From assembly GCA_029641185.1 (NCBI GenBank), contig JAPWGK010000012.1:62001-126000 (forward strand): a stretch of DNA of 64,000 bases. The letters run 5' to 3'. Shown one piece after another: positions 1 through 11,506 of this stretch. The notes below the pieces were generated by a model, which was not told where the DNA came from, did no database searches, and saw nothing but the letters and a program-made list of their open reading frames with translations. Made by a program: the position numbers and the translations under genes. How positions within the stretch are numbered: position 1 is the stretch's first letter; each line of letters opens with the position of its first letter. This stretch comes from Pseudofabraea citricarpa (lineage: Eukaryota; Ascomycota; Leotiomycetes; Helotiales; Dermateaceae).

Positions 1-1980
1 AACTTGTATTATGCGGCCGATTTCTTGGGAGGTTTATATCTTACTTTCAATTTATCTACATACCTACGTATCTGTTAATATATTCTTGCTGAAACTGTAA
101 GTAGACGAGGCCTGCGTCTATAGGTCCAGTGCATTATATTATGCTATTATCAAATTGTCACACAGCCAATTTTCAGAGGATTGTCTTTCTTATCACCAAC
201 CTGTATATCTGATAACATGCTTTGAGTTCCCAACTGGTACTCACAAGCAGATTACTACTTCATATAACAAGTTGGGGAACTTGAATCATGTTGTCAACTT
301 GTGTTACGCGGCCGGTCAACCTAGGAATTTCATTTTCCCTTTAAATTTACAGCTGGGTTGATACCTTGTCTGAATGCTGTTACTTATAACTTCATTGTGT
401 CTTAGCATAATATTTTCGACTTCTCATATATAGCTGATTTGCAGATCATTCTGTCGATACACCTCCTATTCAGAGGTGTCGAGAGGTTATATAGCCTCTT
501 CAGACCTACATATTGATTCATTGTAGTTAATACGAAAGTTTGGTTGAGACATGTTTTATTGTAGGGAGCGGAAGGATTCCTAGGTTATATAGCTATGAAT
601 ATTCACAGGAGATCAGACAGGCTGCACAAGGTTATTGGCTTTTTCAGGTTAGGTGAGGTGAATATTATGCTGACACTTACTTACCTTCAATCTGCATATC
701 TGTAAAAGCGTTTGTAAGTTTCAACTATTCCTCTTTATAACCTCGGGGACTTTGGTCGTGCTATTGCCAATTTGCGTCACGCGGTCGATTGCCAAAGGAG
801 TTTCATTGTCCCTCTCAGTTCATAGATTTGACGCCATATCTGTTATTTTGTTTTTATATATCTTAGGATATCAAGGAAACGGAGGAGTGTATTTGCAGAA
901 GCCATTGAAAGTAAAGGATCCAGGTTTTTGAATTTTCATTCTCTAGGACTAAATGATTAGAAATTTAGCAAGATAAATTAAAAGCTTATCAGATGAGATG
1001 AATAGTTTGCTTGCTGGATAACTGAATTGTTCAAAAACTTGTAAAATCAAATTTTCATGAATATTATCCCACTTGTTATCTTATTACTTATATTAATATT
1101 CCTATTATTTTGCTCAGTTACTGATTTACTTTAGCAACTCATTATACTTGATAAAAAGAGAGAATATTTTTATTGCATTTTACTTAAAGACAAATACTTA
1201 TTGAAAGGGTCAAAAGTATTCATCATAATAATTTCGGATTTACAAGTATATATATAAGTAGTATGATTCATCTTATTTTGTCCTTACCATCAAGCAACAT
1301 CAGAAAGATTTTACTGGACGCTCTGTAACTAACAACCGCACAGCCTCGTTTGTATACTCTCTTTGTTTCTGTTATACTTTTATTTATATCCGCCACCCTG
1401 CCAATCTCTCTGGATTGCGTTGCAGTCAATCAATTAATCCGTGCTGTTGTCACTTACCTTCCTGCGGCCGATATATCAAGACAGATAGAAACCAAAAGCT
1501 AGCAGTTGAAGCCTGACGTTTTATCTTTTTCTATTACTTTACTCTTCCTAAATTGTACTATAATAAATGATTTTATACTGACATTCTCTTTCTACGACTG
1601 ATTTATGAGTATTTCTATTACTTAATTAAGGATATAGCAGAGCCAGATCTGTCATTTATAATATATTCCTCTGATTGTCCAACCCCTCATATCATATATC
1701 ATGCAGTAACCCGATATAACAATAAGCCTTTTCCCTTTCTACACCCTTAAATTGCTGTTGTCAACTACCTTCCTGCGACCGATACATAAATACTACAAAA
1801 GCGAACAACCAGGTCTTCCATCCGCATAGGTCATATACCAACCTGACGTAGATTTCCCGCCTCGGAAATAGCGGAACCATGTACGCTCCTCCAACTGCCA
1901 TCGAGTCTTGGTGGTTACGCAAAGAAGTTGGTAAGCAAACAAGATTTGCCAAAGATGCCCAGGTATTCATAGGTAGAGGA
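1..1980. repeat. AT-rich diverged repeat region, probable RIP-decayed element
   Basis: No credible gene. A segment near 262-395 recurs near 738-860, and its core is seen again at 1-40; all three contain a GCGGCCGA-like core followed by a TTTCATT/TCCCT stretch. Differences between copies are mostly C/T or G/A changes (GCGGCCGGT versus GCGGTCGAT). A second related pair lies at about 1447-1480 and 1753-1787, sharing TTGTCA, CTACCTTCCTGCG and CCGATA. Dominance of transitions in AT-rich repeated DNA is what repeat-induced point mutation leaves in ascomycetes; that cause is inferred. I cannot tell which element it came from, as no transposase or reverse transcriptase motif survives in any frame. 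Confidence 0.5.
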
Positions 1981-3015
1981 GTTTAGAAAGATGCGAAAAT
2001 TAAAAAGCGGGTGAATCTTGAAAACCACATGAAAGGTTGAAAGGCGTGAACTTCGGAATACAAAGAAACTGGAAATCATCCAGATATCAAATAGCGTACA
2101 TATGATTTAAGGTATCAAGAAACATGTCAGTCTCCTAAACACCTGTATTCCAAACGACAGTAATAATATTCTAGAACAGCCAATGATCTTCAGATTCGGA
2201 AATTCCCAGCTAGCTAGCTAGCCAGGGAGCCAGCACCCAGCTTCTTCACATGCTCATGCATCAATCCTACAAGCAGAAAAACCGGTCTGACAAAACGACA
2301 ACTGCACCTACCTAGCTGCTTGCCTTACCTATACATGCCCTACCTACAGGAAAGACGGTCCGCTCGCCTATTGGGTACTTGGCAGAGTAACAAGCACAAC
2401 CGACTGAAATCTGCAAAGCCAGCCTTGCTTGCATTGCAGGAGAGGGCAAAAAGCCACCACCACCACAGGAGTTGTGCACAGAGAGTGTGTGATATGATGT
2501 CGGTGAATAGCAATCTTGAAACTTGGGTGGCAAGGAATGCATAGCTGTATGTGGGTAGCCGAACACGAATCCGAACCCAAAGTGCTCGCAGCTGCATACA
2601 GAGTACATGAGCATGAGCAGAAACCTCGCATCGGATCCGGATCCAAATGAAGTAAATTGTTCAGAGATCTCTCGAAGACCCCACCGGAGAGTAAAAGGTA
2701 CCTAGGTTGGTAAGGTAAAGAAGGAAGGGCAAGGGTAATGTAGGTGAGTAATTACGCATTAGAATATTCTATCCATATCGATCGACCAACCATCTAGTCA
2801 ACCAAGAAAATCTGCAGAGAAAAGAAAGATAAAATAGTAATCATGGGTCTAAGTAAGAAGCGCTCGCTGATAGACTTGGCAAATCAAAATCACCGCCCGA
2901 GAGAAGGAAAAAAAAAGGAGACAAGAGAAAAAGACATGTGCATATGCACGACGGATATTTCGAAAAAAAAAACCACCAGAACGCCCTCGCTCCCAGAATC
3001 AAAAGTAAAAAACTT
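1981..3015. other. Intergenic, no gene seen
   Basis: Short overlapping reading frames on both strands between 2312 and 2650 have no family signature and contain simple runs such as CCACCACCACC. From 2840 the plus-strand frame is the antisense shadow of the Rab gene that starts at 3016. A purine-rich stretch at 2820-2950 probably forms the Rab gene's 3' flank. Confidence 0.5.
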
Positions 3016-4048
3016 TCAACAGCATCCGTTTCTCCGTCGTCGGTTTCCTGTCAATGTGAAGACCTCTTCCCACTCTCTCATACCTCCGAGGCCCCAGTTT
3101 TGCCCGCCTTTGCTCTTAGGTCGCCGCCTTCTTCTGGCTCCGGTCCCATCTTCTATCGTCATACCACTTTTCACACTGGCGACGTCGCTCGCGCCGCCAT
3201 TCCAGTTTCCACTATCGCCATACTGGATTCCACTCATCGGGTCGTCGGGATCTATCTCACCCAGCTCGATTTTGGTCAATATCATCCGTGCCAGCCGTCC
3301 AAAGACCTCGTCAACATTCTCCCCTGACAACGCCGACACCTCTACAGACACAGGTATGTTTGCTGAGGATGCCCACTTTGATGCCTCTTCGGCACTGACT
3401 TCCCTTCCATCCGGTGCTATGGTTGCTTTCAGCTGGGATCCCAACCCCATTCCCGATGTTGACGTTACTGATCCGCCTCCGTTGAAGGGAAACGACGATC
3501 CTCTACTACTAATACTAGATGGTGTTGCCGGCGGTAACGACGCATCTATTAGATCCCCATTCTGATTTGCTAGGTCCACTTTATTCCCTACAAGGAGGCA
3601 GGTAAGATTAGGAGAGGCTAGTGCTCGAGCATCGTTCATGAACGTTGGTAGCCCGGCAAATGTCGAATGGGAGGTGATATCGTAGACTAATATGGCTCCT
3701 GCAGCACCGCGGTAGTAAGATCGCGAGACCGAGCGGAATCGTTCTGTGCCTGCCGTGTCCCAGAGCTGAGACGGTCAGCTCGAATCAGAAGATGAGCAAA
3801 GGAGGAACATACTTGAAGTTTTATGCGCTTTCTACGAGCACCAGTGCCGACCTTTATTATCTTGCTTGCAAATTCCACTCCAATCGTTTGAGAAGTCAAG
3901 ACCCTCCATTCGTTTTTCACAAATCGGTGTAGAAGGCAGGATCTGAGGCTTGGTCAACAAAGACTGCCACAGGCAGCTGAAAGGGTGTTACGTACTTCCC
4001 ACTGCCGCTGGGTCCTAACAGAATGATCTTGGCCAAATAGTCGTACAT
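3016..4048 (-). CDS. ypt4: Rab4/Ypt4-like small GTPase
   Basis: Small Ras-superfamily GTPase of the Rab4 type, a switch for endosomal recycling traffic. Three exons on the minus strand: 4048-3996, 3942-3813 and 3765-3016, with introns of 53 and 47 nt, giving 310 residues. All G motifs are visible: the P-loop GPSGSGKS near the N-terminus, the switch I threonine in [23 protein letters not shown], and SALSG. The protein ends in CC, the usual double-geranylgeranylation site of Rabs, so it should be membrane-anchored. Canonical Rabs are 200-220 residues; the extra length is mainly a Ser/Gly-rich insert of about 50 residues between NKVDL and SALSG plus an extended hypervariable tail. The start MYDYLAKI is the first ATG that leads straight into the P-loop strand. 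It is divergent from the dehydrogenase at 4483. Rab4 rather than another Rab class is inferred from overall resemblance. Confidence 0.87.
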
Positions 4049-4482
4049 GCTACCCAATTCCTAACCATTGATCAACCTCAGTCCATACTCTGCACTCGCT
4101 GCCAACAAACCTGGTCTCGTGCCGTCCCTCCCGACTCATCGCTAGCTGCTGAGGATCTCCGTGGGCGCACCATCTTGATATCGTCTTCCCGTTATCTGCG
4201 CCAGAGTGTTGAAGTGGCCGTCGCAATCTTCGTCGCTATTTCCCGGGCTTGCGAAGTCTGTGTTGTTTGGTAAATAGTTGCGCGGCTCGAGCGCGGATAC
4301 ACATCACCAACCTTGATAAGGAACGTCGGCCTTTGAACAAGGTTAATCCGATAGCGCTAGACACAATGAGGATAGAGGGCCCGGGGTCATCCTGAGCCTC
4401 GGCATGTGAATGTTGACGTCGAGTTGCCGTGAGAGAGGCTGCATTGCTCCCAGCAATGTAAACTCTGACAGATTTGGACATT
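4049..4482. promoter_or_regulatory. Shared divergent promoter of Rab4-like and HSD10-like genes
   Basis: The start codons of the minus-strand Rab gene (4048) and plus-strand dehydrogenase (4483) are 434 bp apart, with no other convincing coding sequence between them. The ORFs that cross this interval on the minus strand have no family signature. Both 5' untranslated regions and promoters must lie here. No clear TATA box was seen. Confidence 0.6.
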
Positions 4483-5480
4483 ATGAAGATTGAAGGGAGG
4501 ACTTTTGTTGTGTCTGGCGGGTTTGTTTTCAATCCACCGAACAGCGCGCATATACTGACAAAATCGCCAGGGCTTCGGGACTCGGGCGAGCATGTGTGGT
4601 TGACATCTGTCGTGCTGGAGGATATGCAGCCGTTTTGGATATGAACGAGGAATTAGCAGAAGAGCTTGTAGAGGAAATTGGGGGAGGAAAGATCAAGTTC
4701 TTTGAAGCAAATGTTTTGGAAACAGACAGCATTGCTGCTGCAGTGAAAGGCACTCTAGAATGGGTTGGTGCGACTGGAAAGCAGATCGGCGGGGTCATTG
4801 CTGCTGCTGGTGTATCTACACCGGCCAAAGTATGTTCCACGAAGACCTGCAGTTGAATGTTCTCTGACAAGCTGTCCAGATTCTAGACCGTGATCTGAAC
4901 CCCTTCAGTCTCGAAGACTTCGACTTTGTCATGAACGTCAATGTACGAGGAACAATCGACCTCATTCGACAATGTCTCCCTCACATCGCGAAGATTACAC
5001 CGGTGGGAGAAGATGGCGAGCGGGGAATTGTCATCATGGTGGCTTCATCAGCTGCGTTTGATGGCCAGCCAGGACAAGGTTTGTAAAGCTTTTGCAAATC
5101 AGGAACACCTCAACTGACAGATGTGACAGTGGCATACAGTGCATCAAAGGGAGCAATTGCCTCCGTTACCCTACCTATGACACGAGATCTTGCTCGGTAC
5201 GGAATTAGAGTCGTGACAATTGCCCCGAGTCTCTTTGACTCGAGGATGACATCCATGATGTCCGACAAAGTCCGGGCAAGCCTGACTAGAGTGATGGAAT
5301 TCCCTCGTAAGCACGGATAGAATCTTGCTTGGCTTTGGCATTTTGCTGACTGATCTTATAGAACGGCCTGGAAGGCCGCACGAGTTTGCACAGCTCGTCA
5401 CCCAGAGTATCGAGAACCCTATGCTCAATGGCGTTGTAATCCGGCTTGATGGCGGCATGAGAATGCCGAGCAAGATGTAA
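4483..5480 (+). CDS. Short-chain dehydrogenase, 3-hydroxyacyl-CoA dehydrogenase type 2 (HSD10-like)
   Basis: NAD-dependent SDR that probably oxidises 3-hydroxyacyl-CoA or related secondary alcohols. Five exons: 4483-4520, 4571-4829, 4880-5078, 5130-5306 and 5362-5480, with introns of 50-55 nt, giving 263 residues. The cofactor motif SGGASGLG starts near residue 11. AAAG (in VIAAAGVST) replaces the usual NNAG. The catalytic set is Ser155 (VASSAAF), Tyr168 and Lys172 (YSASK), the same numbering as in mammalian HSD10, and the C-terminal [14 protein letters not shown] also matches that family. The last three residues are SKM, a variant of the peroxisomal PTS1 signal, so peroxisomal beta-oxidation is a reasonable inference, whereas animal HSD10 is mitochondrial. 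The ATG directly precedes the first beta-strand; the only nearby upstream ATG is followed at once by a stop. Confidence 0.87.
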
Positions 5481-7689
5481 ATTATCACTCTGACATATCT
5501 GTTTTCAGAAAGTTGTGTTTATGACAGAAAATACATTTATTGGCAAGTAACCCTTACATGCTCCAGTGAGCAGAGTTCCTTGCAAGCACGGGATTTTAAA
5601 TACAAGCTCTGGTGCCAACGCATTGCTTAATGTCACAAGACACCCACTATCTGCACATTCAAGATAATGGGCGTCTTTTATACTCTTCGGCATGAACAAT
5701 CGAAGTAGTGCCGCCCAGTATATGGTTTGGGTTCCCTGCAGCACCTCCTCCACCCAAAGCTCTTTTATATTAATCTGTCCACGAGGATGGTCATGCTAGC
5801 ATCAACTGGCTAGTGTTTTCTCTCTACCGTCTAAGTGCAAGAACGGGTTCGCCCAGCTTCAAGCCTTGTTCCAACTTCAGATCTGTATCCTGGTTTAAGC
5901 ACGCAACATTGCTTCGGCCATCGTCCTCCGCTGAACTCATTGAGCTTAAGATGCAACTGTATCACTCTGCGGCACCTTTCCGTGCCAAAGTATACCTTGT
6001 CCCCCGGCCCAAGGACTTTTGAAACTGTGGGGTAAAGGAGCTTATTTAAACTTCCATGGGACTGGGGACCAATTGAAGACAACCCCCACGAGTGTCATGC
6101 CATCTTGGCTTATCTCTCTGATATTGCAACGGAGTTCCTCCGATATATCTCTGTGCATGCGCAGAAACTATGTTTCCTTGATCCACCAATTGTTCTGATT
6201 ATCTAGACATTAGATCATGAACCGTTCTAGTTGTCCTCGGCTATTGGAGACTCTATCCGGCTGGCGGTGAATTGCTTCAAATGAAGATTGCGGCTCACAC
6301 CCTATTGGCCACACTCTTTGTTGTCTGTTTCTTATTCGCCATATTCACGCTTCGTCGTTAGAGGGACCTCCTCAATCCTCCTTAATATCAGGCGCCTGTT
6401 CGGAAAAAAGCAATAGCCAAGCGAGGCATAAAGTCTGGTACGCTCTGGGGAAATTTAATCTACTAAAAGTCGATCACAGGCATGTGGGGCTCTATAGGAG
6501 ATCGGTATATATTTTGACAACTCGTTAAGCTAGCGATAGCTTCGTTGGAGGAGGCCAATCAATAAGTACTATATCAACAAGGCAGGGGATGAGTGGACGA
6601 AAGTCACACATGACCTGAAATCTTTCGTATCACGATACTACTTCCACCAAGTGTGCAGAAGGTAACATAGCCCTTTTGAATCGAGACATGGCAACCAATC
6701 TGCTGGTGGATCACTGACAGCACGATAAAGTTGGTTTCCTAATTGGGCATCCGGAGGGAGTCCTTCCGACTTCAAGTCGTCATGGCTGGAGTGGACCGAG
6801 GCTTCCGTAGCTTGCAACCAAACATTTCTGGGGATCAGAAGTATCTTGCAGGCCCAATGCAGGCAAAGGTGGGCTCCAGCATGACTGTTCGGGCGTATCT
6901 CAGCATCTCCAGGTATACACAAAGGCTTCTTGTCCGGGGCCATAAGCCGCCTGCTCGCGAACCATCGTAGCTTAGCGGTCAGCCTCCAAGGCCAACACGA
7001 AGGAAGATATTGCTGCAGGTACAGATTGTTTGGGGTGGCCGCAATCTATGCGAGAACAAACCAGGACTGCAGCATTGTCGGGGAAAAGCAATAGCTGGGA
7101 AACGCCTCTCCAAGCCTTTTCCTACCCCTCCTCTACCAGTTGCACAACCCCTGCATATCTTGTCCTGTCCATCGCTATCTCTGCGTAAACTTCGGCTGAA
7201 CTTTGTCTACGTACCCCCACCAAGAGAGACATCACCATCATGTTTCCTCACACTCGTTGACGCCTCCAACACTCTACGACAGGGCCATTGGGACGCACCG
7301 CTGATTAAGGGTTCTCATCACACTGCCACCACGTCTGCGAGCTGACAGACAGTATCTGGTGCTTGTCCAATACATCACCCTTTCCACAAGGTGGGCGGTC
7401 GATGCTCGTGTCATTGCTAAAAGCTCGCATTCCTAGAACCTGGTACATTAGCATCGGGAGGAGGACCCCGCATGCATAAGGTATACACCTATTGGGGACC
7501 CTCCGGCCTGTCAGCTACAGATCATTCAGCTCATCTGCACCTATGCCAGGTTGACCGGGGAATCACCTACAATCTTGCCCGAACCTACCAGATTCTTACA
7601 CGAACACAGCCGCACAAGGTATAAGAAAGATGCGTACAGACCACATTTTTTCGTCCAGTCTCCAGCAAGACTGGACAACCTCATCCAAA
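5481..7689. other. Intergenic, no supported gene; CT-rich promoter zone before the mannosidase
   Basis: About 2.2 kb without a frame that can be tied to a family. Short frames at 5505-5753 and 6638-6943 (minus) and 5813-6035 (plus) lack domain motifs. From about 7100 to 7250 the plus strand turns pyrimidine-rich, as is usual upstream of fungal transcription starts, and probably belongs to the promoter or leader of the beta-mannosidase. Confidence 0.5.
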
Positions 7690-10313
7690 ATGTTTCAGCA
7701 CTCTATTACCCCCATCGACAAGAACTGGACTTTCAAGCAGGCAGATAACAAAGACTCTAAATTTCTCCCTGTTGCTCAATTCCCTACCAATGTCCACTTA
7801 GACCTCATCGCCAACAATATCATTGCAGATCCGTTCATTGGCAAGAATGAAAATGATGTGCAATGGGTCGGTGAAGCTGTCTGGGTCTATAAGACCACAT
7901 TCCCATCTCCAAAATTGTCCACAGATGACCGAAGCATTGTAAAGGCAGTCTTAGCATTTGACGGTCTAGACACATATGCTACAGTTTTATTGAATGGAAA
8001 GGAAATCCTCAAGACTGAGAGCATGTTCAACCCCGAAAGAGTCGATGTAACCACGCACCTGAAGAAGGAAGGTGACAATGAATTGGAGATCACCTTCGAG
8101 AGTGCATATTTGAAAGGATGTGCTATTGTCGAAAAGTACCCTGATCATCACTGGGGATGTTGGAATGGTGACACTTCGAGATTAGCTGTCCGCAAGGCAC
8201 AGTATCATTGGGCAAGTCTTTCGGCCATGAGAAGCTCAAGTCAAATGCTAAATATACACGCTAGGGATGGGATTGGGGTCCAACATTGATGACCTGTGGA
8301 CCTTGGCGTCCAATCAACCTTGAAATATACGAGTCTCGAATTTCTGATCTCTATTTTACACAAAATGTGGAAGAGTCATTGAAATCAGCCGAGTTCGTCG
8401 CTAAGGCTGATGTCGAGGGCCCTGCTTCTGAAATCAAATTTGTCATCTCTCTAGATGGAAAAGAAATCGATTCAAAAACTGCTAAGGTATCTGAAGGTCA
8501 AGCAAGTCATAAGTTTACAATTCATGATCCTGCATTGTGGTACCCCATCAGATATGGCAAACAGCCATTATATACGATTGAAGCTACACTTACACACGAG
8601 GAGTCTGAGATCGATTCGCAGAGCAAAAAATTCGGTCTCCGAAGAGCCGAGCTGATTCAAAGACCAATGAAAGAACAGCCAGGGACAACTTTCTTCTTTC
8701 GAGTTAACAATATCCCAATATTTTGCGGTGGTAGCGACTGGATCCCAGCCGACAACTTCATACCACGCATCAGCAAAGAAAAATATTACGACTGGGTGAA
8801 GCTGGTAGCAGACGGTAATCAGTTTATGATTCGAGTCTGGGGTGGAGGTATTTTTGAAGAGCAAGCTTTCTACGATGCTTGTGACGAACTTGGAATTTTA
8901 GTGTGGCAAGACTTCATGTTTGGATGCGGAAATTACCCAGCTTTTCCCGAATACCTGGCTTTGGTCAAGACCGAGGCGGAAGAGAACATCAAACTTCTTC
9001 GACATCATCCATCTATTATTATCTGGGCTGGTAATAACGAAGACTACCAATACCAAGAGCAGCAAAACTTAACTTACGACTTTGATAATAAAGATGCCGA
9101 AAGTTGGTTGGAGACCAATTTCCCAGCAAGATACATCTATGAGAAGATTCTCCCGGATGCATGCAGTGCATTGATTCCAGACACCTATTACCACTTTGGA
9201 AGTCCATGGGGAGGCAAAGACACCACAGACCCAACAGTTGGAGATCTTCATCAATGGAATGTATGGCATGGATCCCAAGAAAAGTACCAAAACTTTGACA
9301 AGCTGGTTGGAAGATTTGTATCGGAATTTGGCATGGAGGCTTTCCCCAACATCAAGACAATAGATGCCTTCCTCCCGCTCGGCAAGGATGATCCCGACAG
9401 ATATCCACAATCTTCCACCGTGGACTTTCACAATAAAGCCGATGGCCACGAGAGGAGAATAGCTCTGTACTTGGTGGAGAACTTCCGCTATGCACCAGAT
9501 CCAATCGAGCAATTCATCTACTCGACCCAGCTCATGCAAGCCGAATGTCTTGCCAGCGCATATCGATTGTGGAAGAGACAATGGAAAGGTCCTGGTCGTG
9601 AATACTGCGGTGGTGCTCTCGTCTGGCAAATTAACGATTGTTGGCCAGTGACTTCCTGGGCCATTGTCGATTACTACCTTCGACCAAAGCATGCCTACTA
9701 CACAGTCAAGCGAGAGATGGCTCCCATATCATGTGGTGTCACACGTAAAGAGCATGCCGTCCCCGCAGACAAATACACTCGCGTCAACATCACGAAGACT
9801 CACAAGATCGAGATCTGGGGATCCAACTTGACACTTCGCGATATCAAGGTCGATCTCGTTGTCAAAGCCTTCGACGTCATCTCCGGCAAAGAGACATTCT
9901 CCAAAACGCTCAAGTCTAGTTTCTTGTTGCAAGAGAACCGCAGCACCGAGATCGTCGACTTTGAAGTCCCTGTCAAACATAAGAACGTCGGTGAAGAGAA
10001 CCGCATCGTCGTTGCCGCCTATCTCTTCGAGGACGGCAAGCAGATTGCTAGATATGTCAACTGGCCTGAACCTCTCAAGTACGTGCATCTCCAGAAACCG
10101 AAACACCTCACGGCAGACATCAGCCGTGATGGCAAGACGGTCGATGTTAGCTCCGAGGTGCCGGTCAAGGGTGTCGCGCTCGAATGTGACGACGATGATG
10201 TGGCCTTTGAGGATAACCTTGTGGATGTCGTCCCAGGAGAAATTGTGACTATTGGTGTTAAGGGGGCGAATAAGGGGACGAAGATCGAGACGAGGTATTT
10301 GGGCATGTTATAG
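7690..10313 (+). CDS. GH2 beta-mannosidase, intracellular (MndB type)
   Basis: Exo-beta-mannosidase of glycoside hydrolase family 2, releasing terminal beta-1,4-mannose from manno-oligosaccharides. Two exons, 7690-8211 and 8265-10313, give 856 residues, close to fungal MndB enzymes. The sugar-binding N-terminal domain includes FPTNVHLDL and DPFIGKNE. The junction restores YHWGWDWGP, a hallmark of the family. The acid/base is Glu433 in WAGNNEDY and the nucleophile is Glu528 in VSEFGMEAF; VWGGGIFE is also present. There is no signal peptide, consistent with the cytosolic MndB class rather than secreted MndA. The single intron begins GCAAGT and ends TAG, a GC-AG intron. MFQHSITP is chosen as the start because its sequence context is good and homologues begin similarly; an in-frame ATG lies 20 codons upstream (7630). 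Confidence 0.92.
8212..8264 (+). other. GC-AG intron of the beta-mannosidase gene
   Basis: A 53-nt intron with donor GCAAGT and acceptor CTAG. Removing exactly this segment joins TGG to GGA and gives the conserved YHWGWDWGP stretch. No GT donor nearby gives the family motif. Confidence 0.85.
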
Positions 10314-11506
10314 TTATTGAATTGTCGTATTGTTGGCACTGTAGCATGTTTTATGAATTCATGAGATTTTCTATTCTTCCCTTTTCTGTCGCGTCTTGCT
10401 TTGGTAGCTTGAATGAGTTTGATCCTGTTAACATGTTGAATTTGAGTCGATCTGTGGTTGTTGAAGGTTCAGTCCTTGGGAGGTTCGAAGAGGTCCAGGT
10501 TGGAAACCCGTAATTCTTCCGTGAATTCCCTCCCTCTGAGTATCTACCTACCTCCCTATATATTTATCCATTGCTTCGAAAATCTACGATCCATTCGATA
10601 CTCAAGACACAATGGGCTAGTACATCAGGCACTCCTAGCAAGAACAACCCAGAAAATTATCTTCTGTCACGAACAAACTATGATACTATTTTCTTTACGT
10701 ATACCCCTATAATCTTCATACTCTTTCTTTACAAAATGAAGATCACATATTGATTCTCGCTGTCAGGTGTCATTCTGTTGTCATTCTGTGGCAGTGGAGT
10801 TAGGGATTTGTGGGATGGGCAGGAACGCGGCTTGTGGTGGGTTTGACTGGCACATACCTAAGTCTGACACTGGCCTCTGGCAGAACCACCTGCTCGGTTC
10901 TCGCTGCGAAAATTGGCAAGAAGATACCTCTTCTTGCTTCTTCTTGATGTTTACAATTTGTTGGAGGGATGACGGGATCAGATTATTATATACTATGTCA
11001 TCACCGCTACGAAAGCGCGTTCCTTAAATCTGTTTTAACGCTAGTGCGAATTGTGTGATCTTTTTTATTATAACTTAGACTTCTTTCTCTTGTTTTTGAT
11101 AGTGTATAAACTTATAATTCGTACTTTGAAAGTTCGCAGCTGTCACATATACTTGTTAGTTTATCACGGGTCTGTTTCAGCTCTTCTTTTATCACTTCTT
11201 TTTCTTCTTTTCTTCTTATATTCTAAGCAGAAACGGTTATACTCAGAAACAAAACATCTGAAAAACGCTCGATTTTATATATTAGTAAGAATAATAAAAT
11301 AATACACTAGTTAGGTGATATAAACAGGCCTAGCTCTACTCTTAATAAAAGATAATATATAAAGTGGAGCCGGTATCAAAGCTTATTATACTATGGGGTT
11401 CTTCGTCTATTAATTCAGTTGAGTAGAATTGGGAAATCACGAAATAGGATAATATATTGATTCTGCAGAAATTAATGAAAATAAAGATTAGAAGTGAGTG
11501 TAAACC
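10314..11506. other. Convergent intergenic region
   Basis: Lies between the plus-strand mannosidase and the minus-strand NACHT gene, so it holds two 3' ends. It becomes AT-rich after about 11040, with several AATAAA-like words (for example near 11290). No gene, structured RNA or clear repeat was seen. Confidence 0.55.

Noticed and set aside
5831..6082. Minus-strand frames that faintly resemble a broken LysM domain
   Set aside because: The LysM-like pieces lie in different frames with a stop between them and lack the conserved GD and N-P residues in order. Too weak to call a pseudogene.
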